NCBI GenBank assembly: GCA_013076295.1
Contig: RQOL01000616.1
Coordinates: 124,001-188,000 of the forward strand
DNA length: 64,000 nucleotides
Direction of reading: 5' to 3'
DNA from: Sanderia malayensis
Taxonomy: Eukaryota; Cnidaria; Scyphozoa; Semaeostomeae; Pelagiidae
The translations under genes and the position numbers were made by a program. The notes under the pieces are model-generated. The model was not told where the DNA came from. It saw only the letters and a program-made list of their open reading frames with translations, and ran no database searches. This document shows, piece after piece, positions 21,690-34,546 of the stretch (positions are counted from its first letter, which is position 1; each line of letters starts with the position of its first letter).

Positions 21690-23945
21690 TTTTGTTTGCT
21701 TCATCTTTGGCTTTCTTTTTACTGACCAGGTTCTCGAGCTTCTTCTTTCTGATCGATTTGCATTCATTGCAGTTGGAGTCGTATCTCTTCACGTCACTGT
21801 TGCTTTGATGAGCTTCGCATAACTTGACTTATTTGGCCAATGGCGGAATGCCAATTGCAATTTGTTGTGTGGTGGAACTTATTTGAGCTTGTTCCTCCTT
21901 TCCACTTCTTTTTCTTTTTTTGGAATCCTGTAGGGAAACTTTAGATACTGGTTTCATAGCCTGGCTGGTCGCTGGAATGACACTGTTTGGCATTCTTTCC
22001 TTGTTTATGCTTGGCCCTCTTTCATTGTGCTCTTTCGTAACCACAGGCCTTGCTGTTCTACAAGTATTACTGCTGAATTTTGGCCTGGCTGAATGTGAGA
22101 TAACGGCAGGAACAATTCCTTTGGTCGATGTAGCAGCAGCTTAAAATCGCTTATTATTTGCTTGATCAGTCATCGTTAATTTACTGACATAGCAACGGAT
22201 AAAGCCAGTGCCAAATGTCACATCTTGTGACCTTCGTTTGGTTGTTCCAAAGTATCCTGTGTCTACTGCAACCTTTGCATCGTTAGCTTTATCCTGCACC
22301 AAGCCCTGTCTTTTTGGAATTGGAATTAATGATGTAGTCTCCTTTGTCTTTGCAGCAGCATTTCCTTGCAATTTATGGCTCGTTAATTTAGTTGGCTTTG
22401 GAGGATCTGGCTTTCTAAACGTAAATGTTGCGTTGTCATTCTCAACTTTCCATTGTTTTCCAAATTGAATTTCAAGATCCTTATCCCTTCTGTATTCTGT
22501 AACTGGGATTTTGCTTTTTGCTTCGTTTTTCTTTTTGACAAATAGATTTCCATGATCTTTTTTGTGTTGGTATTGAACTCTTCTGCCACTCTTTTCCTTT
22601 GCATTTCTTCTTCTTGATCGCACGATAACTTAATTCTTTTTGCTTCTGCTCGATGCTGTTGATCAGCAACTCTTTCGTTCATGCTTTGCCTATATTCTTT
22701 GTACACCAAAGAAATTGATCTCTTCATCGACTGTTGTGCCTTGTGATTCATTGTCAACCTTTGATAATCTTCCAGGATCTCAGCTTCAGGTTCAACTAAT
22801 TGCTTAGCTTGTGACTCCTGCATTACAGCTTCTTCGACTTTTATATTCTCAATGCTTGTCATTTGTTTTGGTGACTGGCATTGAGAATCGCTTCTTTTTC
22901 TCGACCAGTATTCAGCAAGAGTTTTTTTTCTCACCTGTTCTGAATGCATATTAGCATTGCCAGACGAGGAATATGTATCTTCTTTGTTATCTGCCTTGGA
23001 TGACAGCTTTGTTGGCGTACACTTCTTCTTTTCTGGTTTCTTTGATTTCTTTCCTTTTCACTTGTTGTTGTTTTTCTGCAGACATGTAAGGCTGTCTTCT
23101 GAGTCATTTAAGTGTTCTTCCTCAAGTTTTAGGCTTTCCATTCTGAATAGGTGAGATGTTCTGTCGTAGCATACTTGTGCTTCCTTGCATGTTCTTGTTT
23201 TGCAGAAAGCAATTACCTCCTTGAGATCATCTCTTATCTCCAGTAGTTTTTTAGAGCATGTTCTCGTATTAAAATACGAGTTTCTATGGAATATTTTGAT
23301 GTCTTCTGCCAGTCTTTGGACATCATCTTGTGACTAAAATAGATAATTTGTATTGCTTTGATACTGAACATACTCCTAGATACTTTCACATCATTCGCCT
23401 TCTTGTTAACATGCATTAAAAAGAGTGAAGAAATGCCTACCATTAATGTTATTCCATAAAAGTATCCTTAGTATCCTTTTGACATATGCTGCCACATCCA
23501 GAATTTTGTTCCTGACACTCCTATGGTAGCTTGCAATCTATAAAATGGGATATAGTTGTACATAAGATCTTCATGTTGTTAAATTTTTTAACTGGATCAC
23601 AGATTTGTAGCTACAGATTATTTTAATGGTGTATTGGAATTAACTTGAATTCATCATCTTATCATTGAATAAACGTCTGCATGGTGCTCTAAGATCTCAT
23701 TAACATGATCTTTACTCTTTTTTAGAGTAAGAGTGATATCAAGCACTTAAGCTGAATGCAAAGAGAATCAAGAGGAACTATAAAAGTCAACTGGAGCCAT
23801 CAAAATATGAAATATAATGTACCTTATTGAATGCAAACTTTCGATAAGTAGGCACTTGCATTTTCTTCATGTTGCCCTGCTGATCATCTCTGACTTCTGT
23901 CAGATCAAGCAACCTACTATACAGACAATCTAGAGAAAAAAAAAC
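21690..23945 (-). pseudogene. Gene X, left inverted copy (unrecognised host gene)
   Basis: Minus-strand relative of 37279-40437. An upstream exon (about 23940-23825) encodes DLTEVRDDQQGNMKKMQ then VPTYRKFAFNK and has a GT donor. A short exon follows near 23720-23660 (KDHVNEILEHHA). The large last exon starts near 23335 (QDDVQRLAEDIKIFHRN) and runs to about 21690 with Lys/Glu-rich, likely coiled-coil and disordered sequence. The C-terminus has a basic Cys pair (SNCNECKSIRKKKLENLV). Lesions are an in-frame TGA at about 23060 and frameshifts near 22500. No family is recognised. The first exon is missing, cut by the TIR element at 24371. Confidence 0.65.
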
Positions 23946-24370
23946 AATGTTTATGTATATATTTATTTCTGTTCAACTGATGCAAGTGTAGAACTAGCTT
24001 CTGCAATAAGCACGTTTACTTGTTAAGTCAAGTGACGTGTTATATAAAGTTATATGTTACCTATATTAAGCAATAAGCGGTTAAAAATTTTCCAAATCCT
24101 ATTGCCATTAGTTTGTTCCAGATAGTAAAGCTAATAATTAATAGTTAAAATGAATATTAGTGATAACAATGACTCATAACAACATGATATTGATCAATTT
24201 GCTTAGTTAAATAAAAAGTACTATAATTTAGGCTTAATGATTACAAATGATTGCAAATAAGTCAAATTGATTTTGTTAATCTGGGTGTTACGCTGGCTTG
24301 CTATGCATTTTGGGATAAGTGCCAGACCTAGTGATTGGCGCCAGACCTGTTACGTATTGCTCCTGTAAGT

Positions 24371-24845
24371 TACTCTTTTGTGCTTAATTGTAGGGGGGGG
24401 TCAAATAAGCAGGGGGGTAGACATTTTTTTTTCTTAATCTGGGGTGGTCATAATAAAGTGACCAACGGGGAAAATTGCAAATAAACCGTTAAATGGCGGG
24501 GTAAAAATAAAATGGAGGGGTGGATATTTGTTTTCGCATATAAATTTAATATACAATTTAACTCTATTTGATTTAGACATTTCCAACGAATGACAATTTT
24601 TTTTCTTGATATTTGTTCCTAAATTTTGTTCTTAGAAAGAGTTCTGTCTGGCACTAAACGATTTTTGTTTTCTGAAAAATTTTAAAATGCCTAATATGGA
24701 GGGTTGATAATAAAATGGGGGGGGGGGGTAGATCATACTTTCACATTTCTGTAAAATGGGGGGGTCATTATAAAATGCTATGGAGGGTGAAAAAACTAAA
24801 AAAATGCAATATGACTCCCCCCCTACAATTAAGCACAAAAGAGTA
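24371..24845 (+). mobile_element. 475-bp TIR element, G-rich
   Basis: About 33-bp inverted ends: TACTCTTTTGTGCTTAATTG with a following G run at 24371, and its complement at 24808-24845. The interior has GGGGGG runs and no ORF of note. It marks the left edge of the gene X left copy. Confidence 0.85.
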
Positions 24846-24870
24846 CGTATGTTACGTATTGTTACGTATT

Positions 24871-24906
24871 GTTAGTAGTTGAACCTGTAAGGGTTCAACT
24901 ACTAAC
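24871..24906. repeat. 15-bp hairpin
   Basis: GTTAGTAGTTGAACC (24871-24885) pairs perfectly with 24892-24906. One arm recurs at about 35055 in the inverted copy. Confidence 0.8.
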
Positions 24907-27120
24907 TGAAAGCTGCTAAATCGAAAGTTAATACAGAGAATAGGCTGATCAGCATGATGAGAGGATGAAATAATGGTCATGAAAATTCAGAGAACAAATG
25001 TATTAAAAATTTCAAAGCGAGGCTGCACTTCGCCGTACTCGACTCGAATCGAAAAAGGGACAAAAAATAGGGTAGCCAGTCTTTATCATGATCCCAGATG
25101 CGTTAAATTGCATTGAAGTTGTTGATTGCATTATGTTGTATTCTCGTTCCGCCGAGAAAAATTTGATGTCGTTCGTTGTTTCACCGAGAGCAAAGAGTTC
25201 ATGAGATGTCGGCAGAAACGGTCTTGTCGTCCAGACACATAACACACTATTGTGGAAGGCCACTATTGTGGAAAATATTTTCTTTTCCAATAAGTTCGAA
25301 TTTCACATCTCCTCGTTTGAATGATATATAAGCTAATTTATATACAGTTCTACATTTCATTTTGGTTGATTACCATTCATTTTTTGACACTCACCAATCA
25401 TCAAGTTTGAAAAAACTTCTGAAACTCATGCAAATGTTATAATTGAGGGACATTTTCCATTTTGAAGTAAAACTTAAAATATGGGATTACTCAGTTGTGT
25501 CACAGAATATGTAGGCTTCTTTTCGTGTTTGTAATTTTTCTTTTATGCTTACAGTTTACTTTTGCACGTCTTCATTATAGGCACAGGGCACCATATCGTC
25601 GCGTCAGGTAATTCCTGTGTTTTGTTTAAAGTTTCGCATGGGTGCGGGATTTTCCCAGCACTTTTTGACTCGCGAAGCGAATGGGCAAGCGAGTAAATGT
25701 TGGTGAGTGGGGAAAATTGCTGTGTCTGTGTCAGTGTCTGTGTTTCTGTTTACTTTGCCCATATAAGGTATGTGCCTGAGATTCAAACGTTCACTTTTGA
25801 TTTGAAGTGAGGCTACCTAGCATGATCACGATCAACATAATTTAACCGCATCCGGTATCATGATAAAGGCTGGCTGCCAGAAAATAGTTGTAGCCTTTGG
25901 CTGTTAAAATGGTTCTGCCTGCTATGCTGGAGTATTCTACCTGGAGACCTGCCTTGATGTTGATCACTTTTGTTGATAGCATGATCACTTTGCGAGTTTT
26001 TCATTGGAGAAAATGTAAACTTTTTGAAACAACAAACAACATGACGTACCATGCTAGATGCTGGGCACGCTGTGGCAGGGGGGGGGGCACGAGCACGATC
26101 ACGCACGGAGACGGGGAGCATTTTTGACTCGTTGTTGGAAGCATCAGGAGAAAAAAAGAAAGTTTTCTAGCTGTACGCTTATGCAACTAATACAACAATT
26201 ATAGTATTTCATTTTTGTTTTGGAAACTGAAAGTTTTTTAACCTTGATGAAACAAGTTCGAAAACTGAAGTCAAAATGTTTGCTTGAGTGATGTCAAACA
26301 AATGTTTTTTGAATTTGCTGCGTTCAATCCTGAAAATTAAATCCAGGGTATTCAGTTTTGCTCAAGCTCAACTTTTAGGCTCGCAAGTTTGACTTTAATT
26401 TGATATTATTTTCTTCACTTTCTGGATAATACAATGAAATAAAAGCCATCTGTCGCGAGTCACCTCAAGGTTCCTTTGATTAGGTTAGTCATCAAATTTC
26501 TTAATTTATTTACGTAGGGTTCACCTCCTTGACAGTTGGAACTCCAAAATAAAAAAATTCCAAGCATACTGTTAGGATTCCCAAATGTATTAGGAATTTT
26601 CAATCTTTGGGGGAGGGGGCGTTATGCCCCCTTGCTTCCATTATTTACCGTAAATAATGGAAGTGGTTGAAAGTGAAATGTTTCATAATACTATTCATGC
26701 ATAATCATCATCAATTCCATAGCCTACTTAGGCCGTAGCTGCACACATTCTGAAAACATACATAATAAACAACAATAAAACAACATTTGATTGACCTATC
26801 TATTCACTCCTTTTTCCACCTTCCGGGGTTTTTTGACAATTCCAAATCTAAATATATGCCCTATTTTGCGGCAAATGAAATGTTATTTTACGCGCCAAGT
26901 AGTTTTCATACTCTGGGAAAATATTTTTCAACATCGGAAGACATTTAGGGTGTGGCGATTTTCTGATATCGTCGTGCATTTCCGAATTTTTGTAACCGAC
27001 CATACATAACCTAACATAATTTAACCGCATCCGGGATCATGATAAAGGCTGGCTGCCAGAAAATAGTTGTAGCCTTTGGCTGTTAAAATGGTTCCGCCTG
27101 CTATGCTGGAGTATTCTACC
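24907..27120. other. Rearranged intron-like DNA with duplicated blocks
   Basis: 24907-25065 is inverted at about 34900-35060. A 125-bp block at 25836-25961 is repeated directly at 27015-27140 and again inverted near 34825-34890. No gene is recognised; open frames at 25012-25290 and 25858-26127 have no domain. It is probably upstream or intron sequence of the NUDT6-like gene. Confidence 0.5.
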
Positions 27121-27440
27121 TGGAGACCTGCCTTGATGTTTTAGGTATTACATACCCAAGACTTCTATTTTGAAAAATGTTCTAGATGTAGTTTGAACAT
27201 TCGCTGATAGGTAGCTCTATCAATCAACGATTTGGTCCTTAGGCCCAATTGGCCTTGAAGAGTGGGCGTGAACCAAGAGAGGAGTCACGCAAGTTCGTCA
27301 CCGAAGTCATATCATTTTTAGAAATCATCATATATATTAAATGGCTATGGCAACAGGACGGCCCCTGCAGCAATGTTCTAGCCATATATCGTCCTTGAAT
27401 AGCTACAATTTGGAAACTCACGGATCTCTAACCTTAACCA
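27121..27440 (+). repeat. Inverted repeat arm, pairs with 34547-34870
   Basis: Extended near-identity in reverse complement, including GGTAGCTCTATCAATCAACG and GAATAGCTACAATT. The arm lies directly upstream of the first NUDT6-like exon. Confidence 0.85.
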
Positions 27441-27521
27441 TGAACAAATGTCGTTGTACGTGTATCAACAACATTTACTTATCAACTGTTTTATCATATT
27501 ATCTTTCTTTCATTTTCCTAG

Positions 27522-28507
27522 AATACCTCAATATCTGGAAGGCAGATGGGATGAGAGGAATATTTGTGACAATACCATTAAAATACCATTGGGCGATACA
27601 ATACCTGAATTCTTCAGGCTTCAGCTGCCATCACGCAATAATCGATTACATAATGATGACGAATGGCTACCAGAAGATAGAGAACATAAAATTCCCCAAT
27701 AAGCTTTTCACACTGTTGGTGTACCAAAGTAGGTATTTGAAATATGTTTGCTAGCGTAATCTTACATCAATGTTGCAATTGTATCTATTTTAACTTTGCT
27801 TTTTGCAAGGTAGTATACTTCTAGACAAAGTTTTTGAATGAAGCGTTCAGGTATATGAATTATTTTGAACTAATGGGTTAATTTTGAATCATTTTTGCGC
27901 AAGGCATGGTACTTAATAAAGAAACACAGGAAGCACTCGTTGTTGACAATGAAAAAGTGGGTATTTTAATTTAATATTCTTAAACATGGCCTAGTTTTCA
28001 TTCAAATAATTTGATTGCTATCTGTAATAAAATTTTATTTATTTAACTGCTACGGCTTTAGCACATATATATTGCAAATAATTTTAATTGAAAATATGTC
28101 ATGTCAGATAAAGAAATGGAAGTTTCCTTGTGGCTTTGCTGAACCAAATGAAGATATCGGGTAAGCATTAATCTTTCTAAGTTCTTGTTTCTTGGAAGAT
28201 TGCATGCAAAACCTCTCACTTATATCAAGTGAAATATAAATATCGGATAAAAATTTCTTGCAAGACTTTGCATATCACTTATTTATTTCTAATATATGTA
28301 TATATCTTGACATAAAAGCCCCCCTTTCTATTAGGTTCTCTTCTCTAATAAGCTTCTTTTTTGATTTGAGATTTTGAATCATGCCCCTCTCTCTATTGAG
28401 CCTCCCTCCCAGGGCTAAAAAGAGCTGTTTCGGTATTATTGTAGTTATCTTTGCTTTAGGCGATTCTGTGATAAGAGAAATTAAGGAAGAAACTGGCATC
28501 GAAGCTG
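27522..28507 (+). pseudogene. NUDT6: NUDT6-like Nudix gene, exons for N-terminal and Nudix box
   Basis: Four exon candidates. 27522-27728: WKADGMRGIFVTIPLKYHWA then NSSGFSCHHA, the NUDT6 N-terminal domain. 27904-27954: MVLNKETQEALVVDNEK. 28108-28160: KKWKFPCGFAEPNEDIG. 28460-28507: DSVIREIKEETGIEA. The last two together form the Nudix box (GX5EX7REUXEEXGU), which binds the metal and hydrolyses X-linked nucleoside diphosphates. GT/AG borders are present. A frameshift before WLPEDREHKIPQ and a stop (TAA, about 27700) break the first exon. Exon phases also mismatch by one base, and PGG has become PCG. The C-terminal exon lies away at 36541 on the other strand. Confidence 0.78.
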
Positions 28508-28529
28508 GTGAGTCTGAGTTGTTGACTTT

Positions 28530-28850
28530 GATTCCACTTACTATAACTTCTTCCTTATGTTCCATTCCAGCTGTAATATCTCTCTGTTCTCCAATTCTTT
28601 TCTATTTTCGCTGTGTCATTAGGAGCAAATGCTCTTTGCTTTTAAAGCAGTGCTATTCTCCTATTATGTAATTTTGTGATGAAAGAGTTGCAATAAGAAG
28701 TAAACACATATTTCAGTTCAATGTCTGCCTTATTTTCATAGCCAATCAATTATTACAATTATAAGTCAATATTGTAATTTACTACTCTGATAAATAACCT
28801 CATAAATTGAGTTGCCTTATAAAATATTTGCCATTCATAATAAATACATT
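28530..28850 (+). repeat. NUDT6-like intron 4 sequence, inverted copy at 42290-42620
   Basis: Collinear with the reverse complement of 42290-42620, including AATTACAATT-AAGTCAATATT and GCTTTTAAAGCAG blocks. This shows that the intron downstream of exon 4 once continued into the 3' end of gene X on both copies. Confidence 0.75.
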
Positions 28851-28854
28851 ACTT

Positions 28855-29065
28855 TAAAACCTAGGATTATCTATATCTGTAAATAAATAAATTCAAAGTT
28901 AAATTTAAGAAGCAGTTGGTGAGCTGCATTTCATTGTCTCCTGAGTTCCATCATAGGTTATAATTTAGAAAAAGGCATCGTTTTGTTTGCTTCTTCTTTG
29001 GCTTTCTTTTCAATGACCAGGTTCTCGAGCTTCTTCTTTCTGATCGCTTTGCATTTATTGCAAAG
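28855..29065 (-). pseudogene. Gene X 3' end, third copy (truncated)
   Basis: Matches 21565-21775 and the reverse complement of 40330-40545. It contains the C-terminal codons for KKKLENLV and the 3' flank. Homology stops at 29066. It lacks the TA-flanked TIR element present in both other copies. Confidence 0.75.
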
Positions 29066-29384
29066 ACTTAAACCGTGAATTTGAAAAGGTCAAGACAGTT
29101 ACCTAAATAATTCTTATATTTTTCAACGTTTTAAAACATTCTCTTTTAAATGAGAGAGAATCTGCGTGGCTTTGGGTGAAAGAAATTATAATTATTGGCG
29201 TTTTAATTTCTCCACTTCGATACATTTTCGTGAACATTTTTTGACAGGGACCTCTTCGCAGTTTTCTTTTAATATTATTGTAAAACAATATGATATAGTT
29301 TAAATTATGTTTTCATTTGAAAATGTAAGAAATTTTGAGCATATTTATCCTAAATAATTCGCTATTGAAGCCCGTTTGACAGTC
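29066..29384. other. AT-rich spacer, nothing recognised
   Basis: Lies between the gene X fragment and the BEL/Pao fragment. No LTR-like terminal sequence was identified here. Confidence 0.4.
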
Positions 29385-32371
29385 TTACATTGTTATGTAA
29401 ATTCTCTTGCTCAGGCCTAGGGCCACTTCTAGACGCCATTTTTCATAAGGCGTTTCCAAACTTTTGCGAGGGGAGTGTACTACTCCAAGTTGAACTGATA
29501 GTTGCTTATAACCATCGCTATCTAGCATACACTTCTGCACATCCTTAATCCACAACCTCTCAGCTGCTTCTAACTCTTGAACTCCCAGAGGACCTAAACT
29601 CCTTGGTTCTCTGCTACGAATACTTTTCAAATTATCTAAGAATCTCTTGACATAAGCAGTAACTCTCAACAACTGTGATAACCTACTATGTTTCTGTATA
29701 TCAACAATCTTGCTCACACCATAGCTTTCCACATTCATAAACACAGCTGCATCCTTTCTTTGCTCCTCTCTTATCTCATCTGAATTATGAATTAGCATTG
29801 GCTTCGGCCAGAATTTAATATCTTCTCCCAACCACGGAGGTCCTTTCCACCATAATCTGCTGTTTTTCAACTCAATTGCTGTGACTCCTCGTGAACCTAT
29901 GTCAGCTGGGTTATCAACACCAGCGACGTGTGACCAGCTCTCTTTCTTGCTCAAACTCAGGATTTCGTTTACTCTATGCTGAACAAATTGTTTCCATTCA
30001 CCACCATTGAAAATCCAATGAAGTGTGGTCTTGCTGTGTGACCAATAATAGATCTGATCTATCTCCACCTGGCTTCCTATAGCAGTAATAATAGTGCTCA
30101 TCACACTTGCAAGGATTCTTGCTGACATCAATTCCAGCCTTGGAATGGTCAGTTGCTTCAACGGTGCTACTCTTGTTTTAGCACTTAACAAGGTGATGAA
30201 ACTTCCTTCTGTGGTTTGTTCCACCAAATAAACCATTGTACAATAAGCTGCTTTACTAGCGTCTCCAAAGCCAAGCAATTGTCTACTCAATACCTTGCCT
30301 TTATCTCTTGTCAACACACACCTTGGAACAGTGATGGTTCCTGTTTCCTGCAATTCTTCTAGCCATGCCATCCACCGCACATAACTTTGTTCAGGTAATT
30401 CATCATCCCATCCAAGTTTTTCCTTGCAAAGCTCTTGAAATACTATCTTTGCAGATATTGCTACAGGACTGACTAAACCGTGTGGATCATACAGCGAGGC
30501 TAACGCACTCAGTATACCTCGTTTTGTAGCTTGTAAGGACTTGCATATTGTGTCTCTTCTCTCTTTGAGATCAAATTCCAAGATATCATCCACAAACTTC
30601 CACTTGATCCCCGATACCTTGGTGCTTTCTTCTATTGGCTTACTAATACCTAAGCTTTCCTTGGCATATGAGGTGTCTTCTTGATGGCTACTTTCTCTTC
30701 CTACTACACTAGACTCTCTGCTACTGATTTCTTTGGCTAAATCAGAGTTATTCGTCTTCCATTTTCGCAGATCAAAACCTCCCTTCTTCATTCTATCCTT
30801 TGACATCTCATACAAACTAAATGCCTTCTCTGCATCTTCACTGCCTGTCACTAAGTCATCCACATAAAAACTTCCTGTCATCTTCTCCACAAACTCAGGA
30901 TCTTCTTCAAACGTATTGATGTGGTGTCTCAGTACTCAGTTCAACAAGAAAAGTGAGGAATTACATCCAAATACTACTCTGTTGAATCTATGTGTAGCAT
31001 CCTCTGAATTGCTTGCATGAATATCTCTCAACCACAAAAATCGTAAACAATCTCTATCTTCTTCATGTATCTCGATGTTCAGAAATGCCTTTTCAATGTC
31101 ACCCACTAAGGTTATATGATTCATTCTAAACCTCATCAGTACATCAAAGATCATTGGGGTTAATGGCGGTCCTACATGTAAAAAATCATTCAGGGAAACT
31201 CCAGACTTTCTTGCCTTACACGAGGCATCATACACTACTCTAATTTTCGTAGTCTCCACATTCTCTCTAACTACAGCTCTGTGTGGTAAGTAGTGTACCT
31301 TTTTTTCAGTTTCTAATTCCGTAACCTCTTCAATTATTCCCTCCTTATTCTGCTGAGTAATAATCTCATTATATTGCTCATACACTTGTGGATTCTGCTG
31401 CAACTTCTTCACCTGACTCTTTAGCCTTTGCAGACTAATATTATAGTTAGATGGTAATGGCTTATGGCCTAATTTCCTGAATAAGCCCCACTGAATACCT
31501 CTTACCAATAAACAAAATATTATCCAGTGTGTTCTCATGTACCGAATCTTCCTCTCTAATGTCAATACTATCTAGATCCCACAATCTATAAACATACACA
31601 CTGATACTGCACTTATCACCAAATGTAGGTGCGGCCTCAATACAACAATTCACATTGCATTCAATAGAATCAATAGGCTTTCCTGGCAAAGGCCCAGACA
31701 ATACCCATCCAAGACTTGCTTTTACTGCAACAGGTTCTCCTGGCCCCCCTCGTATTGTTTGCCCTTCTTGAAATTGCCAAAGCCAATCTGAGCCTATGAG
31801 GCAGTCAATCTCAAGGGTATCTTGATTGCGGCAAACATCTGAGAACCACAGATCCTTCAAATATAAAAGCTTCCTCTACACAACTTCTGCATGGTTATTT
31901 GGAAAATCAGAAATGTTCCCTACAATAAATGCTTCAACTTTGTTTCCTTCTTCACCCTGCAATGAACTCAAACAAGTTTAACAACTTCTCTAGCAGCAAC
32001 ATTTCCTCCTTTACTTCCAAATGATTTTATTGTCAACTCTTCACTCCTCTAGGCCTCAATCCTAGTCTACTGGCAGCCTTGACCGTGATGAAAGACTTCT
32101 GGCTTCCTGTGTCAAACATAACTCTTACCACACACTCTCTCTTGCCATCAACCATGGCCAAAGCTGTCTGCAGGGCCACTCTCTCTCCAGACTCAGTATT
32201 GCCTACCCAGGCCGATGTGCTAGCATCCAGCTGCGATGCAGGGGGTGCAGTCGCAGTTGGCTTAAGCAATGCTTCCTTAGAGGGTACAAGCATGGGGCAG
32301 ATTGCGCGGTGATGGTTTCCTTTACTACACATACTACAATTTACTTTAAATTGACATTTAAAGTAAATCAA
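29385..32371 (-). pseudogene. BEL/Pao retrotransposon pol fragment
   Basis: Minus strand, in order: a CCHC knuckle (CSMCSKGNHHRAIC) and an aspartic protease start (VRVMFDTGSQKSFI) at 32371-32033. Next is a protease-linked block (CLIGSDWLWQF) at 31860-31462. The RT follows with HRAVVRENVETTKIRVVYDAS and GDIEKAFLNIEI at 31565-30936, then the catalytic FYVDDLVTG and RNase H-like region (LLGFGDASKAAY, VAGVDNPADIGSRG) from 30890 to 29385. Several frameshifts separate these parts. It stops before the integrase and no LTRs were seen. The order gag knuckle-protease-RT-RH and the YVDD signature fit BEL/Pao. Confidence 0.88.
32339..32368. repeat. Perfect 13-bp hairpin at the BEL/LINE junction
   Basis: ATTTACTTTAAAT at 32339-32351 pairs with ATTTAAAGTAAAT at 32356-32368, with a 4-nt loop. 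It lies at the join between the minus-strand BEL/Pao fragment and the plus-strand LINE fragment, which suggests a fold-back repair scar. Confidence 0.8.
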
Positions 32372-34500
32372 GTCGAGTTTCTGTGGGAAATAAGGATATC
32401 CTGGATGTTTTGAGTGCTCGAGGATTTAAAAGTCGTTGCATACAGCAAACGCAAAACAGAGACTATCTAGTCACTCTGGACTCTGTAGCGAGCAAGAAAA
32501 ACCTACTCGCACTTGGCTCTTTAACAGTTAATGGCGTTATGTTGAATCTTACAGATCCCAGCGTGAGAACCACTTTTATCTCCATTTATTATGCACCGTT
32601 TGAGATGCACATGGATGCGTTGCGGTTCCGCTTGAAAAAGTATGGGGAAGTTCTTGGACTTTGAAGGAACAAAGTTCAAGGAACAGATACTTACAATGGT
32701 CTTGTCACAGCGCAGCTGTTGCTGTTAAAGCATGTCCCAAGCTATATCCAGATTGAACTCATTCCATCATGTTCCGATATGCCGGCCAGCCGAGAACGTG
32801 TCGCAGGTGTGATGGTGCTGGCCACAAGGCGCAGGGCTGCCAGCGGTATAAATGTCATAATTGCAACAAAATTGGCGACCACAAGGATGCCTGCGACCAG
32901 GATCCCATGTGTCCCCTTTGCTTTTCCCCCAACCACTCCATTCGGTCTTGCCGAGACTATTGGGAGTGTGTGGAGAACCTCGGTGAAGTGGACCATGTCA
33001 AAGATAATCCACAACCGTCCCAAGAGTCTTTGGGTTCATCAATTTGCGGAGATGATATTCCTGTGGCTGATGTTGAAGACAGCTCGGCCTCTGATATTGT
33101 TTCTCCGGCAACAAAACGTTCGCCTTCCGTTTCCCAGAGAGAGTCAACCTCACAAACAGTACAAGCAATTGAGTCTGAGCAAAACAAAGGTAAACCTCAG
33201 AGACCCCAGTATTCAACTTGTTCTTCCTCTGGCCCTAGCAACAAAAGCGCTATTCCTAAGCCGCACAAATCTTATTGTTTTCTACAACCAATGGAAGCCA
33301 ACGATACGGCAAAGCGTGTTCTCGAAGAAAGTGAAACAGAATCTGTAGCCTCAAAAGTTGGAGTTAACACAAAAACAAAAGTAAAAAAGAAGGTATGTGC
33401 TGCTAAAAGGATTGTCCGTAATTAATAACTCGCATAATGATAACATGAGTATTAAAATTATATCTCTTAACGTACACGGCTTGAGATGTTTTGATAAGTG
33501 CCAGGATTTAATTTTTTGGCTTGGTAATTTTTATTTCGATATTATATATATATATAGGAGACTCACTTCACCTATCTTCCTGTTCATATGATATTAATGG
33601 TCGTTGGATCAACATATCGTTAGATATTGACTCGACAGTGTTACAGCTTGTCAATATATCTGCACAAAACACAATTGGCGAGAGGTGCTCTTTTTTTCAT
33701 CCTTGTTTTCTGTTATTAAAGGAGGTGTTCCCACTGTATTTGGTGGTGACTTCAATTGTGTTGAAGATGTCTTTTTCTCGACAAATGTGGCGGTGATACC
33801 CAGCTAGGCTCTTCAGATTTGCATTGCCTATAATCTATCAATACTTCCTTTGGTCTTACTGATGTCTTCAGATTGCTTAATACTTCAGCTCGATCTTTTA
33901 CATGGTCTAATAACAATGTCTCTTGTCGACTTGACAAATTCTTTGTTTCTGATGCATTACTATCTAACTGTATTTCCTCTAGCATCATGTGTTTTCCACT
34001 TTCTGACCACGACGGTCCTGTTTTCTCTTTCACCCAGCCTAAGGTTCCAAAAAAGGGTCGAGGCACATGAAAATTTAATACCCGATTGCTCTCGGATGCA
34101 GCCTTTACGTCCAAGATCAATGTTTTTCTTGATTACTGGATCACGAGAAAGCCATATTTCAGTGGAAATCTTCACGCCTGGTGGGATATTTGCAAAAAGA
34201 AAATGAAGCATATCTGTATATCTCACTCAAAAAAGGTTTCCAAGCAAATTCGGTTTGAAAGACAGCAGCTTGAGACCCAAATTCAATCTCTTTCGTCTAC
34301 TTCTTCAGGTGATAAAAACCTTTTACAAACTGCCAAGAAGCGTCTTTACGACTTAGATATTATTCGAATATCTGGTGCTAGAATTCGTTCAAAAGAATTG
34401 TATTTTTCACAATTCGAAAAGTCATCGCATTAATTTTTCTCTCTGGAAAACAAAAGACAACAAAGGAAGGTCATATCATCCCTGAGCTCTACTTTTCTTC
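32372..34500 (+). pseudogene. Tx1-like LINE fragment, copy 1: ORF1 and APE endonuclease
   Basis: ORF1 (about 32380-33425) has an RRM-like part (RDYLVTLDSVASKKNLLALG). Three Cys knuckles follow: CRRCDGAGHKAQGC, CHNCNKIGDHKDAC and CPLCFSPNHSIRSC. The acidic/Ser tail ends KRIVRN. The endonuclease (from 33445) begins MSIKIISLNVHGLR and includes a GGDFN-type block, but it is broken by a deletion at about 33560 and frameshifts. The copy stops at about 34500 before the RT. It matches 53800-56000. The 5' UTR is cut at the BEL/Pao junction. Confidence 0.82.
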
Positions 34501-34546
34501 TTACAGGTACTATGACATTTTTCTATGGTTAAAGACCCGTGACTTT

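Noticed and set aside
32742..34226. Long antisense frames opposite the Tx1-like LINE
   Set aside because: They are shadows of ORF1 and the endonuclease; no domain is seen and the same shadows appear at 54031-54678.
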